DNA from: Euonymus europaeus
Taxonomy: Eukaryota > Streptophyta > Magnoliopsida > Celastrales > Celastraceae
Direction of reading: 5' to 3'
Assembly (NCBI GenBank): GCA_963580455.1
Contig: OY756971.1
Span: forward strand, 19,677,001-19,741,000
Length of the DNA: 64,000 nucleotides
The translations under genes were made by a program, and so were the position numbers. The notes under the pieces were generated by a model, which did no database searches, had not been told where the DNA came from, and saw only the letters and a list, made by a program, of their open reading frames with translations. This document shows, piece by piece, positions 47,401-57,107 of this stretch. Each line of letters opens with the position of its first letter. Position 1 is the stretch's first letter.

Positions 47401-50239
47401 GTGAAGTGGAGTAACCGATAAAGATACAAGGACATGAGCGGGGCTCCAACTTGTGATTGTTATAGGGTCGTAACCAGGGGAAACACGCGCAACCAAACAC
47501 TCGTAATTTGAGGTAGTTCGGTGGTTTGTGAAAGAGAAGTTCATATGGTGTTTTTGGGGCAGTAGCTGAAAGTGGAAGGCGATTAATAAGGTAGGCTGCC
47601 GTTTGAAAAGCAAAGCTCCAGAAGGAGAAAGGTAAGTGTGCAGAACTAAGGAGAGTGCGAGCAGTTTCACTTAGATGTCGGTGTTTGCGTTCGGCAAGGG
47701 CATTGTGCTCAGGGGTATGAGGTGGAGTATGTAACCAAGTAATGCCTTCGGAGAGAAGATAAGGTTTTAATTTTAGAAATTCTCCACCATTATCGGAGTA
47801 AAAGGTGCGAAGAGGGAGCTGAAATTGCTTTTCTACAAGTTTTTTGAATTGAATAAAAATGGACAATACCTCAGATTTTTGAGTGAGAGGGAACAACCAG
47901 GTATATCGAGTGAAGTGATCAACGAAGATGACGTAGTATCGAAAACCATCAATAGAGGTGAGAGGCGCAGGTCCCCACACATCACTGTAAATAATATGTA
48001 AAGGTGCAGTGCTAGTTACGGTAGAGAGTGCAAATGGAAGCTTGTGACTTTTATTGATAGCACAAGAACTACAACTTAAAGAGGGGGCAACACTGGATGA
48101 AGAAACTGGTAAATGAGCAGAGTGTACAACAGAAGATAAGAGTTTAAGAGAGGGATGGCCAAGTCTGCTATGCCATCCAGCAAAAGTGGTTTTAGCACCC
48201 GGTGACGACGATGAGGCAGTGAAGCAAGAGATGTTGGAAGTGTGAAGATGATAGACTCCATTAGTGCATCTTCCCTTGGCCATAACTTGATCCGTAAGGC
48301 GATCCTTAACCACACAATGAAATGGAAAAAATTCAATATAAACATTATTGTGTTTGGTTAGTTCATGAACCGAAAGTAAACTTTTATGTAGTAAAGGAAC
48401 ACAAAGTGTATTAGTGACAGTGAGTGGTCTTGTGTGTGTAGGTAGGTGAGTGGTGCCGGTGTGGGTGATACGCAAACCTGAACCATCACCAAGACGAACT
48501 TCATCTGTACCGTCATACTCAGAGTGGATGGAGAGGTTGCTGAGATCATTGGTCATATTGTGACTAGCCCCCGAATCTAACAACCAAGCAGGGCTGGGCT
48601 GAGTTGATGTGCAAGAAGGAGCAGTAGAGGAAGTAAGGTTGACAGAGGGGCTGTTTTGAGCAGCAAAGATTTTGAGCTTTCTGCATTTGTTGGCCGTATG
48701 ACCTGGCTTTTCACATAGTTGACAGGTCACCCTAGGTCCACCTCGGCCACGTCCACCTTGATAAGAGGTATTTGTACCTCTTGAACCATTCCAATTTTGT
48801 TGACTACGTGAGTTGGAATTCCAGGCACTAGAGGGCTTGAAATTGCGATTGTGCTGGTGGTTAAAAGCTGGTTGCTTTTGATGATAGTTGGCTGTAGCAA
48901 CTGTCAAGGATTGACTGGTGGCAAGGCGATTAAGGTACCCTTCATGAGCAACAAGTACATCTTTCAGCTCTTCAAAGCTAAAAGGATTTTCTCTGGTGCG
49001 AATAGAGCCAACCATGCCAGAGTATTCCTCACCCAAGCCATCCAAGATGTACAGAGTAAGATCATCTTGGGAAATAGGGTGATCGATCAGGGCAAGTTCA
49101 TCTGCAAGGATTTTGAGTCTTTGACTTCTTGCAGGTAGTCACTCATGCTCTTGTTGGCTTTTTGACCTCTTGAAAGCTGAGATTTGAGTTGTAGGACTCG
49201 AGATCTGGAAGCATTGGCAAAGAGTTTGTGTATTTTGTTCCAGGCGGCCGAGCTGGTAGAAACATCACCAATGAGCGGCAACACAGTTGCATCTGTAGAA
49301 GCTAGAATGGCGTGAAGAATAAATTGGTCCTGAGAGGCTGAGATTGCCACTGTGCTACGGATGTGTCTTTAGAGGAAGATTCTCCAGATTTTTCTGGGCA
49401 TTGGTGGTCACCAGTGACATATCCTACAAGACCATAAGCCCGCAGAAGGGACAAAAATTGCATCCTCCATGATGAGAAATTAGAGCTGGTAAGTTTAATG
49501 GGTATAGAAGTAATTGCTTGTACAGTGACTGTTGTAGACAGTCCTGGAACAGGGACAGCGATGGTGGTTGAAGCAGAAGCAGAAGCAGAAGTAGAAGACA
49601 TAGTTGTGTTAGGGAGTGACTCGTTGGAGATATGGCCCTCCGATACCATGAAGAGATTTGAAGAAATAATTTTTACCATTGCATTCCAGAGATACAACCA
49701 GATATATATATACAAGCTACCAACGGCTATATAAACTAGCAACGGCTATATCAGCCTTTTGACAAAGATAGAATAATAATAGTGTCTGATAAGATACAGA
49801 CAGCATTAATTAAAGTGGGCCTATCTACTAGGACTTTATGTGATTTAAATGGATTGAGCTTTGTCCTTATTTGTGACTTCGTTATTTGAGAAAGGAAATA
49901 TGGTATCATCTTATGCTATGGTTGGCTTTAGGTTCAAAGATTATGTTCTGCTCAAATCTTTTGGTATAATTTGCTTACAGGTATCTGGGAAGTGCTTCTC
50001 TGTTGCCTTATAAAAAAACTTTCACTGGAAAGAGTTCATGAAACTGCTTTTATGTTCTTTTTTTAAAGAAAACATTCTTGGCTGAGCTCTCATGCCTTTT
50101 TATTGTCTAGTCATGTAGAGATTTTTTGCATTTTGTGCAGGTGCAGTTCGTCCCCTATGTTGCGTCTAAGGAATCTGGAAGGCATTCTAAGAGGAGGAGA
50201 AAGCACCGTTTCTTTCATGGCCTCAACAAACGTGGGTGA
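44493..50239 (+). CDS. SNRNP25: U11/U12 small nuclear ribonucleoprotein 25 kDa protein
   Basis: Four exons: 44493-44712, 44813-44918, 45034-45133 and 50141-50239, joining in frame to 174 residues. The product has the ubiquitin-like fold of the family: LGSGMRISVLKLDGTSFDVAVMNSA, VKDLKLAVKKKVN, then SWKHVWANYCLSYHNQKLIDD, and LQDLGIRNHSQVQFVPYV with the basic tail KRRRKHRFFHGLNKRG. It is a subunit of the U11/U12 di-snRNP, which recognises minor (U12-type) introns in the nucleus. The start is the ATG at 44493. Intron 3 (45134-50140) is 5 kb long because a Copia element sits in it in the opposite direction; both splice sites are intact, so expression is still possible. Confidence 0.95.
45235..45456 (-). 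repeat. Copia 3' LTR
   Basis: 222 bp. Two mismatches to the other LTR (ATATTG versus ATAGTG, and ACAAAC versus ACAGAC). On the element strand it runs from ATAAGGACAAAG to CTCTTCA, so the 5' end is not the standard TG. Confidence 0.92.
45431..49649 (-). pseudogene. Copia gag-pol polyprotein, nearly complete with few breaks
   Basis: Gag begins at 49649 or the next ATG at 49601. It changes frame near 49330-49350 and again near 49050-49100. The main block 49045-45938 has the gag zinc knuckle (CQLCEKPGHTANKC), protease (WLLDSGASHNMTND, near 48580), integrase (HSRLGHPS zinc region, then SDVWGP) and reverse transcriptase with catalytic YVDD near 46407. One in-frame TAG follows at about 45937. After it RNase H and the tail continue to 45431. 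With two frame changes and one stop the copy is likely inactive, though its LTRs are young. Confidence 0.9.
49649..49870 (-). repeat. Copia 5' LTR
   Basis: 222 bp, with a TATATATATC region and CTCTTCA at its 3' end, directly joined to the primer-binding site. The final base also serves as the A of a possible gag ATG. Confidence 0.92.
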
Positions 50240-50637
50240 AGAATGTCATATTACTTAATCTCATACAGATTTCTAGTTGTTTTTATCGTTTGTTTATATA
50301 TTGAACTAGCACTGTCGAAATTCTTGTTTAAGCTACCTCACTAGTCCCTTCTCTGTTTAGTAGTTTTTGTTTACATTTGGTACTTCTTCTTTGTACACTT
50401 CCTTATTGATTTGATTTACTAGCATGATGTCCCACACAGTATTCGATTGAAGTTAAATGAATTCTCGTAGACCTTTCATAATCGCCAACATTTTGGTGGA
50501 CGACGGTTACAGGTAATTAGGACTTCATTAAGGATGGTTCCCAACCTATTTCGAGTTCATGAATTTTTATTTTATTTTTAATAGACTCGATTTACTCCGT
50601 TCCAAAACCTTTTTGAGATATAAGCTTGGATGATAAT
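50240..50637. other. 3' flank of SNRNP25
   Basis: AT-rich, no coding region; includes the target-site sequence of the next element at 50630-50637. Confidence 0.5.
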
Positions 50638-51518
50638 CAGTGTTTTAAAAATCGTTCGCCTCGAACTGAGGCGAAGCTGACCCGATCCCAGGCGTACGCC
50701 TGGGAGGGTGCCATGAGAGGCTTACGCCTCTCATGGGTGAGGCGTCCGCCTCAGACAGGAAGGTTCAGACGTGGACAAGGCGAGAATTGGCATATTTTTG
50801 GGTTTCTCTCTGAAATTGAAAACCCAGCTTCAGAGGTATCCTTCGCATATCAAGAATTGATGAAAATTGATATCGCGACAGCCCTAATTCAGTGAGATCA
50901 GCAGCTCTGCTCAATTCGTCACTTCATCTCTCTCTCCGATCTGGCGATTTCCAGGTATTTCTTCTCAACTGTTCGTCTCTCGCTCTTCTGCTTCTCAGTT
51001 TGTCTCTTCTGCTCACTTCGTCCCTGCTTCTCAGTTCATCTCTTCTGCTCACTTCTCTTGTTTTTATTTTTTATTCCATTAATTTTTGCAAAACTAGAGC
51101 TATAGCTGACTAGCTATACTGCCTGTACAGACTTTGAACCATTCTTGTCGATGCCCCGATGGGTACTGATTAGTTCAGAATAGAAATTATAAGGTGAATT
51201 CCTCAAGGCCAAACAATTAGGCAATTATCGATGACCATATATATAGTCTGCTACAATCAGCAATCAAATAATCTTGTACAATCAGCAATCAAATAATCTT
51301 GTGCTTTGAATTTTTTTTTTGCTTTGGTATGCATTAAACTAACACACTTTTGATGTTTTAATATCTTTTGAATTGATGAATGATGATATTCATATTATTT
51401 GGAGTCATACAATTTAAATCTTTAATTAGGCCCCGATACACCTCGAGGCTTACGCCTCGCCTCATATAAGGTAAGCGTCTCTGTTCCTAAAAACGATTTT
51501 TAAAACCTTGATGATAAT
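50630..51518. mobile_element. Non-autonomous hAT-type element
   Basis: The 873-bp element (50638-51510) begins CAGTGTTTTAAAAATCGTT and ends with the inverse of CAAGGTTTTAAAAATCGTT. It is flanked by the 8-bp direct repeat ATGATAAT on both sides (50630-50637, 51511-51518). It carries subterminal GAGGCG / CGCCTC palindromes, such as CCATGAGAGGC-TTAC-GCCTCTCATGG at 50711-50736. CT-rich 20-30 bp repeats fill 50970-51050. No transposase is encoded. Confidence 0.88.
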
Positions 51519-51810
51519 GTGGAGTTTTCTACTTCTCTATTTCTGCATGCCCTGATGAATCCTCCATTCTACCACCCAGCATTTGCACACTCTAAAACAT
51601 GTTCATTCAACTCTCATTTGTATCACACAAAGTAATAATGACATTATACTCAACCATAAATTTGCTTGCAGAAAGTTCACAGGAAAAAATGGTAATATGT
51701 AAAAGAACAGCCCACAAATATAAAACCTAAATGCTCATCACTTCAAGTAAGGCATCAACATCATCAAAGGCCCCCTACATCCCAGAACAGAAGGCCCTCA
51801 GCCAAGCAAC

Positions 51811-52995
51811 TTAAAAGGATATGAGATCATCTTTTGGGGATTGCCGCTTCTTTCCATCATGAGAACCATCAGATGTACCTCCGCTCTTTCTCCCAAATAT
51901 CATCTCATCGAGATCATCCATCATGTCATCATTGCTTGCTCCAGGGATTCCACCTCGAGAACCAGCTGGTTTCCTCACCAATGCATCTTCTTTTGCATGA
52001 CGAGGTGACTCATCCGGCTCAACAGAGACAGGAATCATGGCAGGTTCTGGCTCATGATGAGCCACTGATGGCTTCTTCATATCTTCATATTTAAAGAGGA
52101 CTTTCTGGATCTCATCGTTCACATTCAATGCTTCAAAAAGCAAGGCCTCGTTATCTCCAGCTGTCTCGACTATTCTCTGAACTGTGGTCTGGGACTGCCG
52201 GCATTGTTGCACAAGGGTCGTTGTCAAGTCATCCTCTGAAGCATCTTGCTGTGATGAAGATGATAAAACTGTTATAAGAAGTTCAATGCTGTTTCTTGCC
52301 ACTTCAAATGCTTCCTTCGCCTGTTCAGCAGTGAAGCTCTGTACAGGAATCTCACGCTCAATCTGTTGTGCAAGGATAACATCCACTTCTGGCGCTGATG
52401 CTGAATGAGGTCTAAAAATAGGTGCCAAAATCTCATTGTCACGACCAGGGAACCGGATACCCCTAGATTTTAAGCTCTTGTATGTTTCTTCATATGCAGG
52501 CAAATAGCGAAGCTCGTTCGTTGACTCTCCCCAAGCCTCGATCATCAACAAAGCCTTGTTCCGATTATTAATGAAAGTTTGCGGATGATCAATCAGCTTC
52601 ACCATTTCATCCAGCACCCTCTCAGCCGCCATCTCCGAGAAAGCCCTCTCGCAATTCTTTGCACAGGTTTCAAGTAGCACTAAGGCCAAATACTGAACCC
52701 TAGGGCTCTTCACCATAATCCGCTTCTTGATGCCACGGATCAATTCAATGCTGCTGATTTTCTCATGATTCATCATATCACATATCTCAAGATTCATGGC
52801 CCAATCAGGCTCCTCAAGGGCCTCAGACGTGGCTTCCTCAACGAGCTTATCAGCCTGGTTTGGACCTTGGAATAACTCCTTCATCTTGAAGCTCATAGAG
52901 CTCATGCCCGCACTCATCTTCCGCCCCACCTCAGTACCTCCAATCTTAAGGCGTTCCCCAAGAGCAGTCACTTTCTCCATCAGATTGTCACTCAT
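51811..52995 (-). CDS. TOL1: TOM1-like protein with VHS and GAT domains (ESCRT-0-like adaptor)
   Basis: Uninterrupted 394-residue ORF. The ATG at 52995 (MSDNLMEKVTALGERLKIGG) matches the family start; the upstream GTG at 53040 was not used. The VHS domain covers about 49-180 (PDWAMNLEICDMMNHE, RVQYLALVLLETCAKNC, LIDHPQTFINNRNKALLMIEAWGE), and the GAT domain about 221-320 (LTTTLVQQCRQSQTTVQRIVE). The acidic tail has DDMMDDLDEMIFG. TOL proteins bind ubiquitinated plasma membrane cargo and pass it to ESCRT-I for vacuolar breakdown, replacing ESCRT-0 which plants lack. Similarity is strongest to TOL1, which lacks the long Gln/Pro-rich tail of other members. A 5' untranslated region extends to the right of 53041. 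Confidence 0.95.
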   Translation of the reverse strand: MSDNLMEKVTALGERLKIGGTEVGRKMSAGMSSMSFKMKELFQGPNQADKLVEEATSEALEEPDWAMNLEICDMMNHEKISSIELIRGIKKRIMVKSPRVQYLALVLLETCAKNCERAFSEMAAERVLDEMVKLIDHPQTFINNRNKALLMIEAWGESTNELRYLPAYEETYKSLKSRGIRFPGRDNEILAPIFRPHSASAPEVDVILAQQIEREIPVQSFTAEQAKEAFEVARNSIELLITVLSSSSQQDASEDDLTTTLVQQCRQSQTTVQRIVETAGDNEALLFEALNVNDEIQKVLFKYEDMKKPSVAHHEPEPAMIPVSVEPDESPRHAKEDALVRKPAGSRGGIPGASNDDMMDDLDEMIFGRKSGGTSDGSHDGKKRQSPKDDLISF

Positions 52996-55037
52996 ATTCG
53001 TAGACTTCCAAACCCTTCCAAAGCTGTTGAGTCCACTCACCGAAGGTTTGTTCTTCCTAGAAGTTTCAGCCTCCCTATCTCACACAATCAATTTGTGCCT
53101 ATACATAAAAGAGATAAAAATGAGATCCACATCTTCAAGGCGGATTCAATCACGTACTAATCATCAGGTGTCCACGACACAAGAGTAGGATTTCGATCGA
53201 TCCAGAAAGAGAAAGATTAACTATGCAGCGATTTCCTCATAGAAATTCAAGAAACAATAAACCCTAATCACAGAAAGAGGATGAGAAAACCCAATTCACT
53301 GACTTGTTCATCCACACATAAACAATTAAAGAACCCTAATTTCATTTTTTTTCTCGAAGTATCGTAAGCTTTGTATAGCGATCATAGAGCACGGAACATA
53401 ATCGGTGTGATCGAAGAACAGAACACCGAAAAAAAAAATTGAAAACACACAAAACAAATGCACCCAAAACGGAAACGCACTCACCGAAAACCGAAGTCCC
53501 TTCTTACGAGCGATATCAGACCAAAGCTTCGCAAGTGATCAAATAAAGCTCGGTGGGGGAGAAATTTGACAGAAGCTTCGTAAGAGGAAAATTGGCGAAA
53601 TTCAAAAGTCAAACCAACGACGGTGATAAACGAAGAAGCACCCGTTGGACTTGGACTGGATCGCAAATGACCTGAAACTGATAAATCAAGCAACACTTTC
53701 GAGTTTCCAGATTCGACTTCATTATTGTTGTGATTAAAGGATTTGGAATACCGAATAGGCGATTACTGTTGTCAGTTATGATTATGATTTCCTTGTGGGC
53801 CACAACATGGGTCCATCGAGGCCCATAATTAATTTGGATCTGGGCCTTAAAGTCTGAAACCATCACAATTAACAAGGCCCATCTCAGTTTTGGGCTGGAG
53901 TAGTCTATCTAGGGCTCCTCTGTGCAATTTCTCTTTCAAAGTTTCAAAGCAAAATTAATTTTCATATCAAACAAACCCGACCCATTCTGATCATGGAGAA
54001 GACTACACGTGTATAATGTATCATTGTCTGAATATGATAAGGGGGTCCCACAGGCCAGGAGGTGGTTTTGTACAGGCCAATCCAATAATTGGAAGCAAAT
54101 AATATGAAACTCTAAATTAGGGAGAAGCGGTCAGAAATAAAATAGTGATTCAACCAACACTATTATATTTATTATAACAGTAACAAATATTTGAATTAAT
54201 CTAATCGACCGATAATCAAACCGATCAATCAAATTTATAAACTTAATCAATCGAGAGGTTCATTTTAAGGATAAAATCGTGTGAGCCTTAGTCCCAAAAT
54301 AGATAATACCTCTTTGAGTTATGTGTATTGAACAAAATCATACTCGCTCTACATCTACCCGTGTCCACTTATTGCCTCTTATAAACGAGCTTCCTTTTAA
54401 TGACAAAATCATGCCGAAATAGTTTTGCTTCTAAAGTTGATTATTATCCTGAAATAAAATTGTATTAAATTTATTAATTTAATATCTATTTACATCAGAA
54501 TATATATAACCGAATATAAGATGATATAAAAATAAAATATCTGAATATGTACGAAAATATATATGATAAAATATAAGTGGTACAAACACTACAAAGAAAC
54601 GCTTGGTTCATCAAACTCTCATCTTTCACGCCATTGACAAAATGCATGTACAGATGTAGGTAGATAAAATGTGAAGTCAAAATCCGGGGGTCCTCAATGT
54701 ACACATTAATTAAACGGGAAATTGTAGGCTTACACGTGTTACACTCAATGTAACCGTATAACTGATCAATTGGATGAAGCCCAGCCCAGATAAGACTAGA
54801 GAGTAGAGAGAGGCCCACACGACAATGATACAATAGATTGGAAGACCGAGATCGCCTCAGTCCAAAAAGGAAGATGCTTGAGAATATACCATGACCAGCC
54901 CCAATCCCCACGCGGATAACGCCCTCTCTCGCTCAACCTTGTCCGCTCCGCTTTATAAGCCCTCCATCTCCCATTAACTGCTTACCCAAAAGCATCCACG
55001 CCTGCGGATTCCCTCTAAAAAAAGTATCGGAGAAGCC
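52996..55037. other. Shared upstream region of TOL1-like and SEC14-like genes
   Basis: The two genes are divergent, about 2 kb apart. 53041-53900 is likely the TOL1 leader (possibly with an intron) and promoter. 54150-54600 is very AT-rich. No other gene is seen. Confidence 0.5.
54953..54958 (+). promoter_or_regulatory. TATA box of the SEC14-like gene
   Basis: TTATAA within CTTTATAAGC, about 80 bp before the ATG at 55038, following a CT-rich stretch. Position-based call. Confidence 0.55.
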
Positions 55038-55847
55038 ATGAATTCACCCTCGAATTCTACACTCTCTCTTCTTGAACAAGATCAACTTATCGAGAAACTC
55101 GAGATCTTCAAGATCCAAGGCCGGGACAAGCAAGGTCACAGGGTTCTGCGAGTCATCGGAAAGCTTTTCCCTGGTAATTACTAATTATCGCATTGCGATT
55201 CTTGATTCTTGCTTGCGTTTTCTGGTCTTTATTAGAATTTTGATATTGAATTTCGGTCATCATCAGCGCGGCTTGTGAGCGGCGAAGTGTTGAAGAAGTA
55301 TTTAGAGGAGAAGGTTTTTCCCAACTTGGAAGGAAGGCGGTTCTCTGTGGTGTACGTGCACACAGACGTTCAGAAGAGCGAAAACTTCCCTGGAATCTTC
55401 ATCCTCCGTTCGATCTACGACGCGATTCCGGTCAACGTCAGGGATCTTCTTGAGGCCGTGTATTTTGTGCACCCGGGCCTACGGTCCAGGCTCTTTCTCG
55501 CTACTGTCGGCCGTCTCTTTTTCACTGGAGGGTAAGATTCTGGAATTATCGCACACGCATCTCCGGCGTATCTTTTACTTTTCAATTTTGGCAAAAGCTA
55601 ACGTACGCTTTTGTTACCTTTGACCAGGTTGTATGGGAAACTCAAGTATGTGAACAGACTGGAGTTTCTGTGGGACCACGTGAGGAGGAATGAGGTGGAG
55701 ATACCAGAGTTTGTATATGATCATGATGAAGAGCTTGAGGACCGTCCGATTGTTGACTATGGATTAGAGAGTGATCATCCGAGAGTCTATTGTGCGGCCT
55801 CAGTGGACGCCCCTGTATCAATGTACTCTATGAGGTGCATCTCATAG
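55038..55847 (+). CDS. Small SEC14-like (CRAL-TRIO) domain protein
   Basis: Three exons: 55038-55173, 55267-55531 and 55628-55847, giving 206 residues. Motifs LIEKLEIFKIQGRDKQGHRVLRVIGKLFPAR, then VVYVHTDVQKSENFPGI, LRSIYDAIP, LEAVYFVHPGLRSRLFLATVGRLFF and LYGKLKYVNRLEFLWDHV are typical of a plant group with a lone CRAL-TRIO (Sec14) domain related to the one in GDAP2. It lacks the N-terminal CRAL-TRIO-N helix region. The family is thought to bind lipids, but no ligand or role is established for this group. The final MRCIS is conserved in this group as I recall it; it does not fit a clear prenylation box. Confidence 0.9.
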
Positions 55848-56470
55848 GAGTGGGGGACCCCCAAGGGGTGGTAATGTCCTTTCGTTTTTTTCCCTTTTTT
55901 TTTTTTTGTAATCATAGTTTCATAGGATATATATGTTTTGTTGATAATGTAAATATAGTTGGCTTGTTGCGTTGCCAAGGTTGAAAATTACTTTTTGGTA
56001 CACGACCAAGAAAACTTTGATTTATTTTATAAAAAAATAAACTGTGGGTAAAAGCAAACACAAGCCTCAATTCCTGAGATTGCGAAGGAAAATTAGGAAG
56101 TATTTGTCAGAAGAAAAAAAGAGAGAATGGGAAATGAACTTGTGAAGAACTTGTTGATTGGATCTCCTACCAAATGCAAAACATGCTTCTGTCATTGAGA
56201 TATGGGCTCCGGTATAGCAGTGTCCACCGTAATTAAATTTTAGCCATAAAAATTAACTTTTTATAAAATAATGTTTATATTTTCATCAATTTTATGAATG
56301 TCAACAATATTTTTTTATTCAAAATAATAATTAAATTCAACATAAAAAGTTGTATGGAATCTTTCGCAAAGAAAATTGCATGGAATACGCTTTGTTTTTA
56401 TAGTTAACCTTACAAAATTTGCATGCATTTTTTATGCTATGATTAATTTTTGTTTAATTTTTTATGCTAT
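55848..56470. other. 3' flank of the SEC14-like gene
   Basis: AT-rich; no gene or element recognised. Confidence 0.5.
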
Positions 56471-56474
56471 AAAG

Positions 56475-57107
56475 AAGAAGTAGCAAAGAGGACAAACAAG
56501 CCAAAGCTTGAGCCTTAATGCTTTATTTTGTGTAAAATAAGCCCTTGTGCTTTCAAAACCGGGCCATGTTAGCCATTTACAATTTTTCCGTCCATTTATT
56601 ACAACCTAGCAGTTAAATTAATGACATGGCAACACGGTTGTCCCATGTATTATTATTAAGCATTTCTAGCCCTTATAATTGTAATAATGGATAAAAAAGG
56701 CCACTCAAACTCATTGTTGCCCTATGCAAGTTCAGTTTAGTACACAAAATTTGCACATAGTCAGCGGATGCAATCAAAGACAACGAGAGACGAGGGAACC
56801 AAGTGAAATTGAAAAGCAAGTAGTGTTCATGATGGATAATTGGTAACCTTCCTCGTATGAGCTATTGGTGCACAACATATTTCTTTTTTGGGATGGTGGC
56901 CTGCTTTGCCACATGAATTTTTTATTTTTAGATGGCAACTCCATGTCATTATTTAACTGCTAGTTTGTAAAAAATGAACGGGAAAATTTGTAAAGGGCTG
57001 GCATTTCCCAATTTTAAAAACACTGGAGCTTATTTGACACGAAATATAGCACCGGGACTCAAGTGGCCCGTTTTTGAAACCACAAGGGCCTTTTCGATAC
57101 TTCTTTC
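56475..57107. mobile_element. Mutator-like MITE with long terminal inverted repeats
   Basis: The ends are diverged inverted copies over about 150-190 bp: AAATAAGCCCTTGTGCTTTCAAAACCGGGCC on the left pairs with inverted CCCTTGTGGTTTCAAAAACGGGCC on the right, and CTAGCAGTTAAAT-AATGACATGG occurs in both arms. The interior (about 56650-56940) is non-coding. I found no clear target-site duplication. Confidence 0.6.

Larger units (their letters stand above)
45194..49910 (-). mobile_element. Copia LTR retrotransposon in intron 3 of SNRNP25
   Basis: Two 222-bp LTRs (45235-45456 and 49649-49870) differ at only two positions, so the insertion is recent. The element reads on the minus strand. A primer-binding site for initiator Met tRNA (TGGTATCGGAGG) lies at 49648-49637 right next to the 5' LTR. 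Gag, protease, integrase, reverse transcriptase and RNase H follow in Copia order. The flanks carry a 41-bp direct repeat (45194-45234 and 49870-49910; one terminal T is shared with the LTR end) in place of the usual 5 bp. Confidence 0.95.

Noticed and set aside
52996..53040. Extended N-terminus of the TOL1-like protein
   Set aside because: It would start with GTG; the family starts at the ATG at 52995.
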